DNA from: Desmodus rotundus | Lineage: Eukaryota > Chordata > Mammalia > Chiroptera > Phyllostomidae | Direction of reading: 5' to 3' | DNA length: 64,000 nt | NCBI RefSeq assembly: GCF_022682495.2 | Contig: NC_071397.1 | Location: 14,723,082-14,787,081 of the forward strand | In this document: piece after piece, positions 39,776 to 51,814 of the stretch | Layout of the letters: every line of letters starts with the position of its first letter | Numbering within the stretch: the first letter of the stretch is position 1 | Notes under the pieces: generated by a model | Told to the model about the DNA's origin: nothing | Seen by the model: the letters and a program-made list of their open reading frames with translations, nothing else | Databases searched by the model: none | Program-made: the position numbers and the translations under genes

Positions 39776-40489
39776 GGCCTGGTCTTGGTTTGGGAGAAAA
39801 TGTGTAATTACAGTTTCCTAAATCATGTGACCAGCCTAATTTTGTTGTATCCTGGAAAAGAATACAGATCTGTGAACTTCTCCTGTGCTCAAATCAAGCA
39901 TTCTCCCCCAGAGATTATAGGGATCATGGTCCCTGAATAAATTCTCTAGAAGACTTGGCAAAAGCCCCGTATTTCTCTCCTCATCTGTGGCACAGAGGCA
40001 AATATGCACATCAGATTCCAGAATCTGTCCTGACATTTTGCAATTTCTCAAAGTATCCCATCAAAGTCAACCCCATTGGTATCTGCAGATCCTCATCTAA
40101 AAATGATTACTATTACTATTACTAGAGGTCAATACTTTGCCAAAACCCCAAATTCTTAAAGCACATCCTCCCCTTGTTTTGCATCTCCCAAGAACAGGGG
40201 ATACTACAGGCACTTAATAACAGCTTCCTGAATTCAATGCTGAATGAGTGTATGCAGTATTCGCCTATGTATACTTGACTGTTATAACCAAAATAAAACA
40301 AAACTAATCATAATGCATATATATGCACATTTAATATATAGAATTTGGAATGATTTTTGCTCTCAAATATATTTCATATAATGTATGTAGCATGTCTATT
40401 TTAGAGCTTGTTGTATATATGAGGGTTCTACATATATGTAGTATGAATGTGTGTATATATATATGTGTGTGTGTATACATAGCTATGAT

Positions 40490-40586
40490 CAAATTGGAGG
40501 GGTCCCTACATATAATTGCTATACTGTCTCATTTGGCAGGTATTAAAGAAAGCACATTCAAATAATTGAGAAAAGTACCTTAAAAG
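40490..40586 (+). repeat. Inverted homologous segment, copy 2
   Basis: Partner of 38582-38484 in opposite orientation, just downstream of a TA/TG microsatellite (about 40450-40480). Confidence 0.7.
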
Positions 40587-42549
40587 CCAATGCTTGATTT
40601 AAATCTATTGGATACAATTATATTCAGAATATACTCCACAAAGTTTCATAACCTAATAAATACATATGTTGAAAGTTGTACAATTGTCTAAAAAAATCAT
40701 TCAAGGTCACAGTGGTGACCAGTGGTTTTACTGTGTGGTGGAGGCTAATGGCTTGAGATTGGGGATGCCCTCCGATGTATTTGCTTACCAAATCCCCTCT
40801 AGTTTTTAGATTCCTTCTCACCTGCCCCCTTTTCTCAAGAAAAGTACAGAATGGCCAACTCTTTGGTCTTCTGGACAATAGGTCTGCCTCTTTTTCTACA
40901 AATTAGTTATTAAATCACTAACAGTTTTCCTATAACAACATGTATCTTCACTCTCTGTCAAACATCCTTGGATGTTTCTGCAGTCTTTACAACATTTAGT
41001 TATGCAGGCATCAGTGACCCCTTCAGTATTAGTTAGCTTGCTCTCCCTCTCCTCCTTGCTCCTGCCTTACTTGTTCTAACTTATTGGAGGAGCATTCCCA
41101 TTGGTAGATTTGGGGTTCATATTCCTAAAACTCATTAGAAGTGGTAATGTGTTTCTCAAAGGAAAAGTAAATGAGACAAAAAATGTAGTTACTATCTTAG
41201 TTCAAATGAGTATAATGCTGAAATCCTGAAACAATTGCATTTCTAAGACTCATATAACTGGGTTTTACTATATATTACTATTGATTCACTCTACTTGGAA
41301 GAAAATCAAAATACATTTGGATTTTATTATGATTCTGAATTCCAACCTTTCAAGTTAATAGGTCATTTTTATTCTTAATCCCCATTTCACAAACTTATAT
41401 ATCCATTCATTCATTAATGAGATAAGTCATATTTAAACAGAGGCTAATAGAAGCAAGTGAATTTAAAATAGAGAATAAATCAGGGATCTAGGATTTTACA
41501 TTCTCTATTTAATACTCCATCACATGCTTCTAAATCCCTCCCAAACCACACCCTGAGAGCTACTCTTGCTTTCAACCATTCAGTTTCTGAGTACCCTGCC
41601 CATATCAGGCACTGGGCCCCAAACGAGTACCTAACGTAACACAGAATAACGTCTGCTCGAGGTTTCAAAGTATACCTCACACACAACCTCCCCAGCACAC
41701 CTAATGGTATATACCTTTTTTTAAAGTAAAGTAAACGTACATGGAATTTTTAGAAGTGGTTGAGGACTACATCGGGCTTTCTGAAATCTTTGGAAGCCCC
41801 TGGATGATAAGGGCAGCCTGGGGTATGCAAGCCAGTGTCAAGGACCAATCTTTTCCTTCTCCATCTACCCAAAGGACCAGTGCTCTCCTTCCCTGTCAAT
41901 TCTGGTAACAACTCTGGTACCTCTCAGTTCCAAGAATATTACCTAAAAATGTGGAACCACAGCATGGAGGATAACTTTTTAAATAATGTTTTTCAAACTG
42001 GAAACAGAATTTAATTTTTGGATCTTCACCCAAAGCTCCTAGTATTAAAACTCCACCTTCCACAACACCCCATAACTATGCTAATCCTTTCTTACACATG
42101 CTTTTTAAAAGTATGTTAAAGAGCACATTCTAGTTAAACAGCTAATAATAGACAGGTCTTGGTCTCCTTTCAGGGAATTCTGTACAATGTCTATTAAATT
42201 CTACCTTCTAGACAAAGTGATACTACTTGGAATGTTCCTTCATACTTCTTCCTTCCATCATTTACTTCCATAATCACTTCCTCAAAAACAAAACAAATAA
42301 AAACTCCTTCGCTTTATTTTTTTCAGGTCTTCTGAAACAGCAATACCTCCCTTAATGGTGCTTTCTCACTTGCTTAACTCCCAAGCTCTATAATCCCTAT
42401 GTCATTGTGTATGACTTTAGATAATTTTTAACTAGCTATTTTAAGTAGCTTCACCTGTGTTGTGGATACTCTGTTTTCAACAAATCCCAAGTATAATTAA
42501 TTGTCTGCCTCATCCCCCTCCCCTACCTGCATTTTCCCCTCTGCAGATA
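40587..42549. other. Intergenic DNA, nothing recognised
   Basis: No gene or clear repeat family seen in this AT-rich stretch. Confidence 0.45.
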
Positions 42550-43240
42550 CCATTGTCTCCACTATCTCCTAAGCAGATGCCCACTTGTCATCCCTGACTC
42601 ATCCATCTCACATGCAATCAATTGCCAAGGTCTCCTACTTCTCAAAATATTTTAAACCAATGCATATATTTTCATTTCCACTTTCATTACCATGCTTTCA
42701 TTCAAGCCTTCCTAAACTGTACTTTCTTGAGGAAGCCACCTAACTGGTCTGCCAACTTCTAATCTTGAACCCCACCCCTACCTAGACAATCCACCCTCCA
42801 CACTGCCATTAGACTGGACTTTCTAAAGACTCCAAATCCCATCATTTCCTTCTCCTGCCTAACATCCTGCAGGGTCTCTCCATTATGTTCAAGGTTAAAT
42901 TCATATAACAGCATAAACAAAGCCTCTTGTATCTGATCCGGCCTCTGGTGCTATTTCCCCATTTTGCAGGGTGCTGAAGGACACCAAGGTGGGGCGCTGC
43001 ACAGGCAGAGAGAGGCTCTGCCATCTATGCCTATGTCCCCTCCACCTGGGGCACCACACGCTTTTCACACCTCTGTACTTTACACTCTGCCTGAAACTCC
43101 CTTGCCTCCTCTCTAGTCTCATGAGAAATTCTTCCTCGTTTCTCTGGACTTTGGCAAGCGGCCCCACACTACAGGCAGAACTGTCCTGCTTTTGCTGTAA
43201 TCATAAAGCGTGTTTAATACACTCATCTATTTAGCGCTAA
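42550..43240 (+). repeat. L2 LINE remnant
   Basis: The L2 order is readable: CTGCCATTAGACTGGACTTT, ATCCCATCATTTCCTTCTCC TGCCT, a CTCCATTATGTTCAAGGTTA block, TTGTATCTGATCCGGCCTCT and TTTACACTCTGCCTGAAACT CCCTTGCC. The short frames here are chance or LINE-derived. Confidence 0.7.
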
Positions 43241-44547
43241 TCTTAAACTACTGTTACACATCAGCTCATTCCTCATCGCCACTCTGACTCTGAAGAAAAC
43301 TAAAATGCAAGGAAACTGAAGGTGCTGTGTACCAAGGGCTGAACCTTGGGGAGGGTCCTGTTCTCTATAAATACTTGAATGTAAGGATTAGAGAGACTGT
43401 CAGAGGCACTAAGGGGGCTCTTTCTTCCCTTCCTCCCTTTTAACACCAGCTGTGGTCATAATGGTAGGATCAGAATTGGTGAGCAGAGCTTACAGTCATA
43501 GAGCAGTAGGGGGAGGGTGGAGCGGGAGAGCATGGAGAACACCTGTCTAAGGCTTGAGTTAAAACCATTGCAAAATAAATGGCCCTTTCCTTGGATTAGG
43601 AAAGACGATCAGGTAGACATGGATTTGAAGACCAATTTGGACCTAGTATTTACACTCCTGCCCCTTTCATTAGCTCTTAAAAGACAGTGATCTACCTGCC
43701 TTTGAAATAAATAATTCTATCTCATTCTTATCCGTCACTCTTCACCCATTAACCTCACAAGGTATTTGTTGAAAATAAAGAAGGAACACAAGAAAGAATA
43801 AAGGTAACAAACAAACAAAAGAAACAACACATATATAGTTATTTTCTCTAAATTTGTTTTTCCGATAATTATAGTTGGTAAATGACCTGTTATACCCACT
43901 ATATTAGTATGTAGAACTTAATGAGAAAAACCCACGTAGGTAAAATGATCATCAGTGGGAATTACTTTAGTCCTTAAATTCTGAGATACACGAGAGCTTT
44001 TAGGGATTTAAGGCAAACTTGATTTCCCTAGAGAACAATTGTGTGGAATCTACCATTATACTGGGACCCTCTGTTGGCATGAGAAGAGAACAGCTGTAGG
44101 AGTCAAAACACCTACCAGTCAAAGCCGGGGTGCAGCCAAGGACCCAATGATCACCCACCTCAGTGAACCCCATAAACTGCTTCTCAGCCCTCCATTAAGA
44201 AATAATAATGATGATGCAATGGAATTAAGTAACACCCTGATAAAGAAAACTTTTCAACATTTTCTTAATATCTCAGGCTTAATATTGTTTGGCATCACAA
44301 TAGGTTTTAAAAATAGAATTCCAGGGAGACTCTTCCAAGTAATATTCCTTAAAGTAGCATCCTATAATCAAGATTCCTTTTGACCATTGGCATTTTCCCA
44401 GTAAATCCTGGCTTAAGGAAAAGAGAAGAAAAGTATACAAATATAAAAATATACTAAAGAGAAAAGTGTGTTTGCAATCAAACATTAACAACAGTGAAGA
44501 GGCAAATAAGTGAGTAATTGTGTCCATGAGTGATACTGTGTCCATCT
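43241..44547. other. DNA immediately downstream of the OPN5 tail exon
   Basis: If OPN5 ends by read-through at 44548, its 3' UTR would lie here on the minus strand. If the GT at 44553 is a donor, this is the start of the last intron. I could not place a terminal exon or a convincing polyadenylation site. Confidence 0.4.
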
Positions 44548-44553
44548 TCATAC

Positions 44554-44611
44554 CTCTTGATGGATTTCCAGCACAGCCGAGGACTCCCTGACGGTGGTTA
44601 TGGTGTGTAGC
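44554..44611 (-). CDS. OPN5: OPN5 (neuropsin) C-terminal tail exon
   Basis: After the acceptor TTCTATATCTAG, the minus strand completes the split Arg codon and reads LHTITTVRESSAVLEIHQE, the cytoplasmic tail of neuropsin. At 44553 the frame meets GAG|GTATGA. This can be read two ways. It may be a splice donor (AG|GT) leading to a very short last exon; the tail I know for the family ends with two further residues, WE. It may instead be a simple read-through adding Val and then a TGA stop at 44550-44548. The donor reading keeps phase 0 and fits the family ending better, so I end the exon at 44554. I could not find the terminal exon by eye. The tail carries Ser/Thr residues that could be phosphorylated. 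Exon identity is secure; its 3' limit is not. Confidence 0.88.
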
Positions 44612-45239
44612 CTAGATATAGAAGAAAAATGCAATTTAATATGTATTATATATGTATGTACATATATATACACACACATATATGTACATCATGTCAAAAT
44701 TGACTACCATGAATATTATATGCACGAGTTGAATTAAAATGATGAAAAGTAATAATTCAATTTAGAATTTTCAAAGTTAAGAAGTCCCTTGGGTAGAGCT
44801 TTCCAAACACAAGCCACTTGTTCCTGGCACATTATCTGTGCCTTAGTGATTTTGCTGTCCCCCAGGACAGAATTCACTGCACACCTATCTACCACTCAGC
44901 TGGGCCCTGGGATTCATCTACTAAAAGAGCATTCTTTTGCAAGGATAGCACTAAAACTAAGGTGGTCAGGGGAAGTTTGATTACAATAGCAATGTGGAAT
45001 TTAGGGCTTTGTTCTTTGTTTTTCATTTTTACTAAAGTCCTAGGAATGTAAAATGTTCTCATCCTTCATTATGTACCCCGTGTCTTTTGACCTTTTCTGC
45101 CCCATCTAATATTGGCCTAGCATCTGCAGTCTGGTTCACCTGCCACGGGCAATTGGTGACCGTGGGTGTGTGTCTACAGGGGCATCTGAAAGGCCTGTGA
45201 CTCCACGAGCTGCACTAATGATTTTCTTTCCCAGGCTCT

Positions 45240-45370
45240 GGTTCACTGGCTTTCAACAATGCCTGCAAATGACAATCATCTGGGGAGTTAAACAGTCAGA
45301 CAGCTGAAGCTTAGCCCCAATCAAGACCAATTAAAACTGAATCTCTGCAGGTGAAGTCCACACAACAGTA
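45240..45370 (+). repeat. MER5-like hAT fragment
   Basis: CACTGGCTTTCAACAATGCC, ACAATCATCTGGGGAGTTAA and AACTGAATCTCTGCAGGTGA resemble the MER5 group, diverged. Confidence 0.5.
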
Positions 45371-46584
45371 GTTTGTGCCTTTCCCAGGTGGCTCTTACAC
45401 ACAGCAAGGTGGAGAAAAACTATTTACGAAATGCAGAAGACTACATCTGCATACCCTGGGCAGGGGAGGTGAATAACAGCATTTCGAAAATGGCTCTTGG
45501 CCCTATTTTTTATTGGCTTCCACCAAAATCTCAAGACACTCAATGCTGGGGGGAGGGGAGGAAATAAGTTAACTTTTAATTAACTGTTACATTTACTCAA
45601 AATGTATTTCCACAATCTCATTCATATTCAGCACATTAGCTCTTAGTTGAAATCAAACTGTTTCCCAAGAGGGTCTTCCATTAAAAGCAAATACATTTCA
45701 GAGCTCAGAAAAGGAAAGAATACAGATATCAATTAATACAGAGTAATTCGATTTAATTGTTCTGGCAGAACATGCCCCATTCTAAACGGGCTTCATGCCT
45801 CTTCATCTCACTCTGCGGGCCTCCACATTGCCCAATTTCTTAGCTCCTTAATCACAACAAAGATAAACAAGATTTTTTTTCTCCTGCGGAATGTTATAAA
45901 GAACCCCTCATGGCCAGTTCACACACTTCTGCTGTTGTCTAAAGCAGATCCCTCTAAAATCTGCAGCCTCGTATCTCTTTAGCATTCCTCCCCTGAAGAT
46001 ACTCCAACCTCTACAACCTAAGGGCCCCTCCTTGCTTCAGCATCACTGCCTGCTGTTCCCACTGAAAACTGGAGCCCTGGAGTAAGGGAAACAGCCCTTG
46101 ACTTCCTCCAGCAAAGCAACGGCCATATTTCACTTAAGTGGCTAATGAGAGCAGGTGAACTGAACTGTCTCTTTCCTGGTGATTTCTCCAAAGCTTTGTA
46201 GCCTTAAGTCACTTTCTTCCACATAAATTTCTCTTTTCATTGTTGAGTATTGAATATTTATGTGCTGCTCACACTTGTGCGTGAATGTTCGGAACAGAGA
46301 GTCCGTATGAGGCAAAATTACAAGGTAGGTGAAATTTGCTTTCAGCTATTCCTGCCAAATTCCCATCTCCTTCAGAGGAAGAAGTGCCTCATTATTTTCT
46401 CTCATAAATGCTCTATTAAAAGTGTTCTCTCTTCCTATATTCATAATGGAGTATTAATAGTCCATAAGGGCCAAGTGTTATTACTTCCAAAATAGATGTA
46501 TTTTGGTTCAGCATTTGATTTTTTTTCAGTGCAACAGCAAAGTCATTTACCACCAACAATGGTGTGGGGTGGCGGGGGGGGGTA

Positions 46585-46800
46585 GTAACAGTCGTTACTT
46601 AGCCCTTTCCACACATGCATTTGGAGTAATTCTTACAATTTAGGAAGATGAGTATGGCCATCAGGTATCCCAATCCTGGGCTCTAAGTAGTTAACTTGCC
46701 CCAGAATATAGAGCTATTGCTCTATATAATCGAATAACAGAATCGATCTTAAACACTGGTCTTCCACCTCCACATTGCGTGTTTCTTCCGCTGCACCAGA
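46585..46800 (-). repeat. MIR-like SINE, antisense
   Basis: TTAGCCCTTTCCACACATGC, AAGTAGTTAACTTGCCCCAG and CTTAAACACTGGTCTTCCAC follow a reverse MIR, strongly diverged. Confidence 0.55.
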
Positions 46801-47244
46801 GCAACAACGACAGCACCACCTGTTAGTTCTGCTATCTTTTAATTATCTTTTTCATTTGATCCTGTGCCCACATGGTGAGGAAACAAAAGGTCAAAAGAAT
46901 GGTCATTTAAGCACAATGAAAGAACAAGATGAAAATCCACATTTTCTCACAGCTAGTTCTGCCCTTTCCCCCCTCTGTTTTCTACTTAATTAAGGAAAAT
47001 AGTTTTGAAAAATAACTAGGCTTCAAATGATTAAGGAAAAAGTGGGCTCAGAGAATCCGGGGACTCCTCAACAGCCCTCACCTCAGACCATGAATTCAGG
47101 TACCTGGTCCACGTTCTACTGCTAGCCTGGCCCTGAGTGGACACAGAAGAACACCCCTAGTCCTCAGCTCTTTACCTACTCTGGGTCTTCAGGAAAAATA
47201 GTGCTGGATCCCCAGATTCACTTGTCCATTGTGTAGTAGATACA

Positions 47245-47435
47245 GCAAAGATGAATAGGAACGAGTTTTGAAACCCAATAGACCTGAATTTAAATACCTG
47301 CTCTGCTATTTTCTGGCAGCTCACTTAACCTCAACTGTCCTTGAATCTCAGTTTCTTTATCTGACAAAGGTAAGAGCAAGAATGACATGGAGCTCTTGTA
47401 AAAAATAAAATAAAGAACCTGGCAGACAGTAAAAA
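47245..47435 (+). repeat. MIR SINE
   Basis: TTTTGAAACCCAATAGACCT GAATTTAAATACCTGC, a CTCACTTAACCTCAACTGTC block and CAGTTTCTTTATCTGACAAA outline a sense MIR. Confidence 0.7.
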
Positions 47436-47659
47436 TGTCACCTCCCTTCTTTCCTACATTTGCTTGCCCAAATCTTATACTCTTAGCTAATAGTAGAAAT
47501 GTCCCAAACAAGGGAATCTTTTCTGTTGTGAAAACTTCATTTTGGATCAGTGCCATGTGGAATAGTAGTCTTGAAGTTACATGGGTTTGGTCTCAGATAA
47601 TGGTTGTTCAAAGGAACATAACTTCCTGTCTTAGTTGCTCTGCAATCCAAAACAGAATC

Positions 47660-47880
47660 ATGAAAAGCAGTACAAATTGGCAGTTACAGAATGGTCACAG
47701 AGGTGTAGATTAGAGCATAGGGATACAGTGAATAATATCCTGGTAACTATGTATTATCAGGTGCATGCTGGCAGTACCGGGGGACTCCTAACCACTAAGC
47801 TGTGCATCTGAAACTAACACGGAATACTACTGAACGTAAACTGTAATTGAAAGATGAGTAAAAATGTTTTAAAAAACAGA
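47660..47880 (+). repeat. LINE-1 3' end
   Basis: AGTACAAATTGGCAGTTACA GAATGGTCACAGAGGTGTAG, then ATACAGTGAATAATATCCTG GTAACTATGTAT and CATCTGAAACTAACACGG ending AACTGTAATTGAAAGATGAG, is a laurasiatherian L1 3' end. Confidence 0.7.
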
Positions 47881-48076
47881 ATTACATTTCTCACTCTCTA
47901 GTCCTGCCATCATCCCCTACATATCTCATGACCTGATTTCAGCAAAGGGAAATAAATCCCTCCTTACGCTAAGTGATAAGCACCAACCCTAAGAAGACAG
48001 CATCTCACAGGGGCTTGAACCCTATGGGATTCTGAAACAAGAGAGTATCACTAATTTCTGGCTTCTGAAGTTTTAC

Positions 48077-48318
48077 CTGAAGTCTTCCAAAGATTTCTTC
48101 TTGGTCGCTCTCAAACCGCCACTTTGGCAACAGGCAAATTTGTAATCAATGACCTGGTAGATGATGGGATTGTACATCGCTGCCGATTTTGCAAGTAGGG
48201 TTGGCACCACAGACAGTTGTATGGGGATGGAGTCTGGCCTTCCAAAAGCGGACCACACGGAGACCACTGCATAGGGAATCCAGGCAATCAGGAAGCCAGC
48301 ACAGATTAACATGGCCAC
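48077..48318 (-). CDS. OPN5: OPN5 (neuropsin) internal coding exon: TM6, TM7, helix 8
   Basis: This 242-nt exon encodes 80 codons plus two bases. It begins VAMLICAGFLIAWIPYAVVS (TM6, with the opsin-type WxPY motif) and continues through extracellular loop 3 into TM7. The Lys of LLAKSAAMYNPIIY is the 44th codon. Counting from the preceding exon places it at residue 296, the Schiff-base lysine that holds retinal. NPIIY is the class A NPxxY motif, followed six residues later by Phe (helix 8). A CC pair (DYKFACCQ) lies at the usual palmitoylation position. The acceptor is TCTCTCACCAG|GTGGCC and the donor TTCAG|GTAAAA. The last codon (Arg) is split AG|G with the next exon. All residues needed for chromophore binding that fall in this exon are intact, so this is a functional-looking opsin and not a pseudogene. 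Confidence 0.97.
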
Positions 48319-49124
48319 CTGGTGAGAGAAAGCAACAGAACAAAATCAAGACACCTGGTGGGAATGATGGACGTGGGGGAAAGGCAGGTAGCCTATTTAT
48401 ACCCAACAAAGTCTATTGTCTTTCTATTTCTCTTGTCTGTAGGAATCATTTCATATGAAATTCTGATATGTTAGGCCAGAAGAAGTCATGGTAATTCTTT
48501 TTCCCGCTTACCACATCTCATCTATTCTCTGCTCCAGAATGTGAACACACCCAAAGGCCCAAAGTTTACCCCTGTAAACACCATCGGATTATGCCTACAA
48601 TGGGCAGGAAATCATGCTAAAAAGGCATCAGCGATCCTGCAGCTTCCAGACTTCTCAGCCTGCCTTCACTTAAAAATTAGAGGGAAAATACGCTCACCTT
48701 GATGAAATTTTAAGTTGCCCAGATTAGCCTCAGGAGACTTAGAAACTCTACCCTTGTTTGAAATACTAATATGAATCTTCTTCAGAGATTTCTATTAAAT
48801 ATTATTTCGTTTGGCTCCCATTTTTACGTTTGAGGGTTAGTTTGTGGAAATTCACTAGCTACAGAGGAAAAGAGAGTCCATTGAGCGTTAACCAAAGCGA
48901 CACAGTTGCATAGAACAAGACTTTTCCAGAAAACACTTTTCTCTCTTATAAAATGTTATTAGTTGTAGTGGCCTCTTAATTTTCAGACCAAAGGATAATT
49001 AGAAATAGGGCTTAAAACATCCTTACTAGTTTCTTATCATCTGCAATTCAGTCCCCTTAGTCATATACTCTTAATTAGTGCCCTGTAACTGTCTCCCTGA
49101 CCCTACACATCATCTCACTTGAAT

Positions 49125-49740
49125 TCAGCAAACGCTTTTTTGGAAAGCGCTTTGTGCAAGGACACTAGCCGGTGCTGTGAGAGGTACCAGTACAGCTTGT
49201 GCCTTAATTGTATCCCTCTAAAACACAAATAACTACAGTACCAGGCTGAATGGGATTTAAGTGCCAGGAGGACAACATTACATGCTGTGGGACACATTGA
49301 GTTTAATAAGGGATGTAGCATACAGCATGCATATTGGCGAGTGGAAATAAAGGAATAGTAGTGAGTCCAGCATGAGCAAAGATGTAGACAGACATGTGTG
49401 AGGTTTGTATAGGAACTTGTGAGCAATGCGCTGTGGTGTATGGGAAAGCAACAAAGGAAGATAAAACTGGGGAAAAAAAGCATCCATGTATTCAGGGTTT
49501 TATAACTGAGCTTGCACTTAATTCCCTATGTTTTCAGGCACTAGTAAGTTTAAGCAGGAGGTGTAATAAGAACCATCTTAGGAAGATTAGCCTGTAAAAT
49601 GAAGTGGAGAAGGTGGAAACCAGGAGGTAGAAAGGTCACTGTTTATCCATCCAATTGATAGGTATTATGGAGCATCTCCTCTATGATTTGTGTTGAGGAT
49701 AAAGAACAATGAATGAAACAGATACAGTCTCTGCCCACAC
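49125..49740 (-). repeat. L2 LINE remnants (minus strand)
   Basis: Two consecutive antisense L2-like stretches are seen, the second containing ATTATGGAGCATCTCCTCTA followed by TTGAGGATAAAGAACAATGA. Both are diverged and approximate. Confidence 0.45.
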
Positions 49741-50856
49741 AGATTTTTTACTTGTAGCAGGTTTGTTTAGGCAACAGTCTACACAGGAATTGAGGGGTCT
49801 CAGTCGGGGTACTGACACTGGCAAAGGAAGTCCAGGCTTTCATTTTAATTTTCAGCTTGAGCTCTTTCAGACCCTCGCTGAGAGAAAGCATGCTAACTTT
49901 AGTAATTGTTATCTACAAGAATATTTCTCTGTAAGGTAAGCCCTGTAAGTCCCCACCTAACACCATCAGTAGGTTCTGCAACTTTAAGTGAAACAACTTA
50001 TAACAAAACAATTTTACTACAGGGTAATTAATATAAGTAAGTTATATTCCTCTGGCACCTAATCAACATGATAACAAAATGACATTGAACAAAAAGGATT
50101 ATTCAAGGACTTGCTACAATGATACCACATTCAAATGAGTCCTGTGTAGGGGATACCTGGTTTTCTTGTTTGGGGTTATGTTCCTCCTCTCAATATACCC
50201 CATACCTTAGCATGGCCAGCCCCTCTTCCTACCCCAGGCTGTTTTCTTGACTTGGCATCACAGGCATCATGTTGACCCTGGATGACCCAAGGACCACATG
50301 CCCCTGGCTACAGTAGTAGGAATGGGGATGGGCATGTGATTAGAAAAAGCATCATCAGACCCACCTTGGAAGCTCTAGGAAAAATGTGCCTTCCTTTTAC
50401 CTTCGAGTTCCCTAAAACCCTGAGAAGGTGTAAGAATAGACCTCTCTGCTCTATCTGAGCCCAGGCCAGGCAACACTTCTTCTTTCCTCCTTCCCCCTTA
50501 TTTAAGAAGTAAAGTAGTTCCCAACATCAAGGTCACGACAAACTGGTGTAAAGAATCAGTGATGAGCAATGAGACACAAAATGTTTTATTAATAAAGTTA
50601 AAGCAGCAATGTTTGTGCATTCTTTTTTTTTGTTTTAGAAATCCAGTTGGATAAGTTTTTCCTACAGCAAACTCATTTGTGTGCATGTGCATTTCAATAT
50701 GCTTTTGTGGGAGCAGAATATTGGGCACAGGGAATGGTCCATACCCTTCAGTCTATCTGACCTGTGAACAGCTTGTCAGTAGTGTGTGTGTGCACCCTGG
50801 GAACCCCTCATGTGTGGGATGTGTTAAGAAGGATGCCTGAGAAATTACCCTTATGT

Positions 50857-51064
50857 CAGGGCTGTCAAACTCATTTTCAGGGGCCACGTCAGCCCCTCAG
50901 TTGCCTTCAAAGGGCCGAATGTAATTTTAGGACTGTATAAATGTAACTACCCTTAACAGTTAAATGAGAGCTCGGCGCTGCCACCGGGTAGAAAAAGGTA
51001 CCAGGCCGGATAAAACAAGGTGGAGGGCTGGATCCAGCCCGGGGCCTTGTGTTTGCCACCTGTG
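50857..51064. mobile_element. Non-autonomous hAT transposon, 208 bp
   Basis: The ends are CAGGGCTGTCAAAC (left) and, reverse complemented, CACAGGTGGCAAAC (right). Target duplications of 8 bp flank it, CCTTATGT at 50849-50856 and CCTTACGT at 51065-51072, with one mismatch, as hAT transposases make. The interior contains CAAAGGGCCGAATGTAATTT and a GCCACCGGGTAG block, with no transposase. It lies in an OPN5 intron. Confidence 0.88.
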
Positions 51065-51072
51065 CCTTACGT

Positions 51073-51814
51073 CTCAGGTTCTAAAATTCCATCCAAAAAG
51101 TTGGCAGCTAATCTCTAAAATTTAACTGCAGCAGGAAAAAAAATACCCTCAATAATATTTATTTCACTTGAGTTTTCAAGTAGAAAAATCTAATCCCAAG
51201 GAGATGAATCAAATGATCCCAAATCTCCTGCACATCCTGAAGCTCAGCCTCAGGTCCTGCTGCTTGCTTTAAGGCCTGAGCCCAAATTCTCACCTGTGCT
51301 TCACAGTCATACATGAGGCACACGGCCCATGGGCAGGTCTCCCACTTGCTTGGTTTTCCATTTTTCTGCAGAAGCTCACCCAGGGGAGGCTGCATTTGGT
51401 TTGGTCTGCGTGAATTTTGTTGGTAAATTGAATGGAGGCCTCCAGGCTTACACTAAGGGGATTTTTTTCTCAATCCCCAAATAAACAATAACTATATAAA
51501 TAAAGGTAGCTTTAGCAGGTGTCTTGGAACTTAACATAGCTCCATCATTTGTCCTTCAGTAAGTCATATGATGACTTCACAGTATCTTAAAAGCTGTTTC
51601 CTGTGTTGCTGCCAAAGTCACTGACAAAAAAGAAATAGGTTAGCACTTAGTGCACAATATTTTTCACATTTTACATGTTCTCTAGTGTTATGGGAGTGTG
51701 TAATGGGCATTAGAAAGGACTTAAAATATTGACACTATGTTTTCCCTTTTAAAAAGACATAGGAGAATTAGATACACTGTAGTTTTAAACACAGCAAGTA
51801 AATCAGTGTGGTTT
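51073..51814. other. OPN5: Intronic DNA, nothing recognised
   Basis: Between the hAT element and the L1 portion no gene or named repeat is seen. The minus-strand frame at 51159-51395 matches nothing I know. Confidence 0.45.

Larger units (their letters stand above)
44612..48076 (-). other. OPN5: OPN5 intron between TM7 exon and tail exon (3,465 bp)
   Basis: This intron runs from the GTAAAA donor at 48076 to the CTAG acceptor at 44612 on the minus strand. It contains an alternating TA/CA tract at about 44638-44690, a MER5-like fragment (about 45240-45370), two MIR-type fragments and an L1 3' end, listed separately. The remainder (about 45.4-46.5 kb) shows nothing I recognise. Confidence 0.9.
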
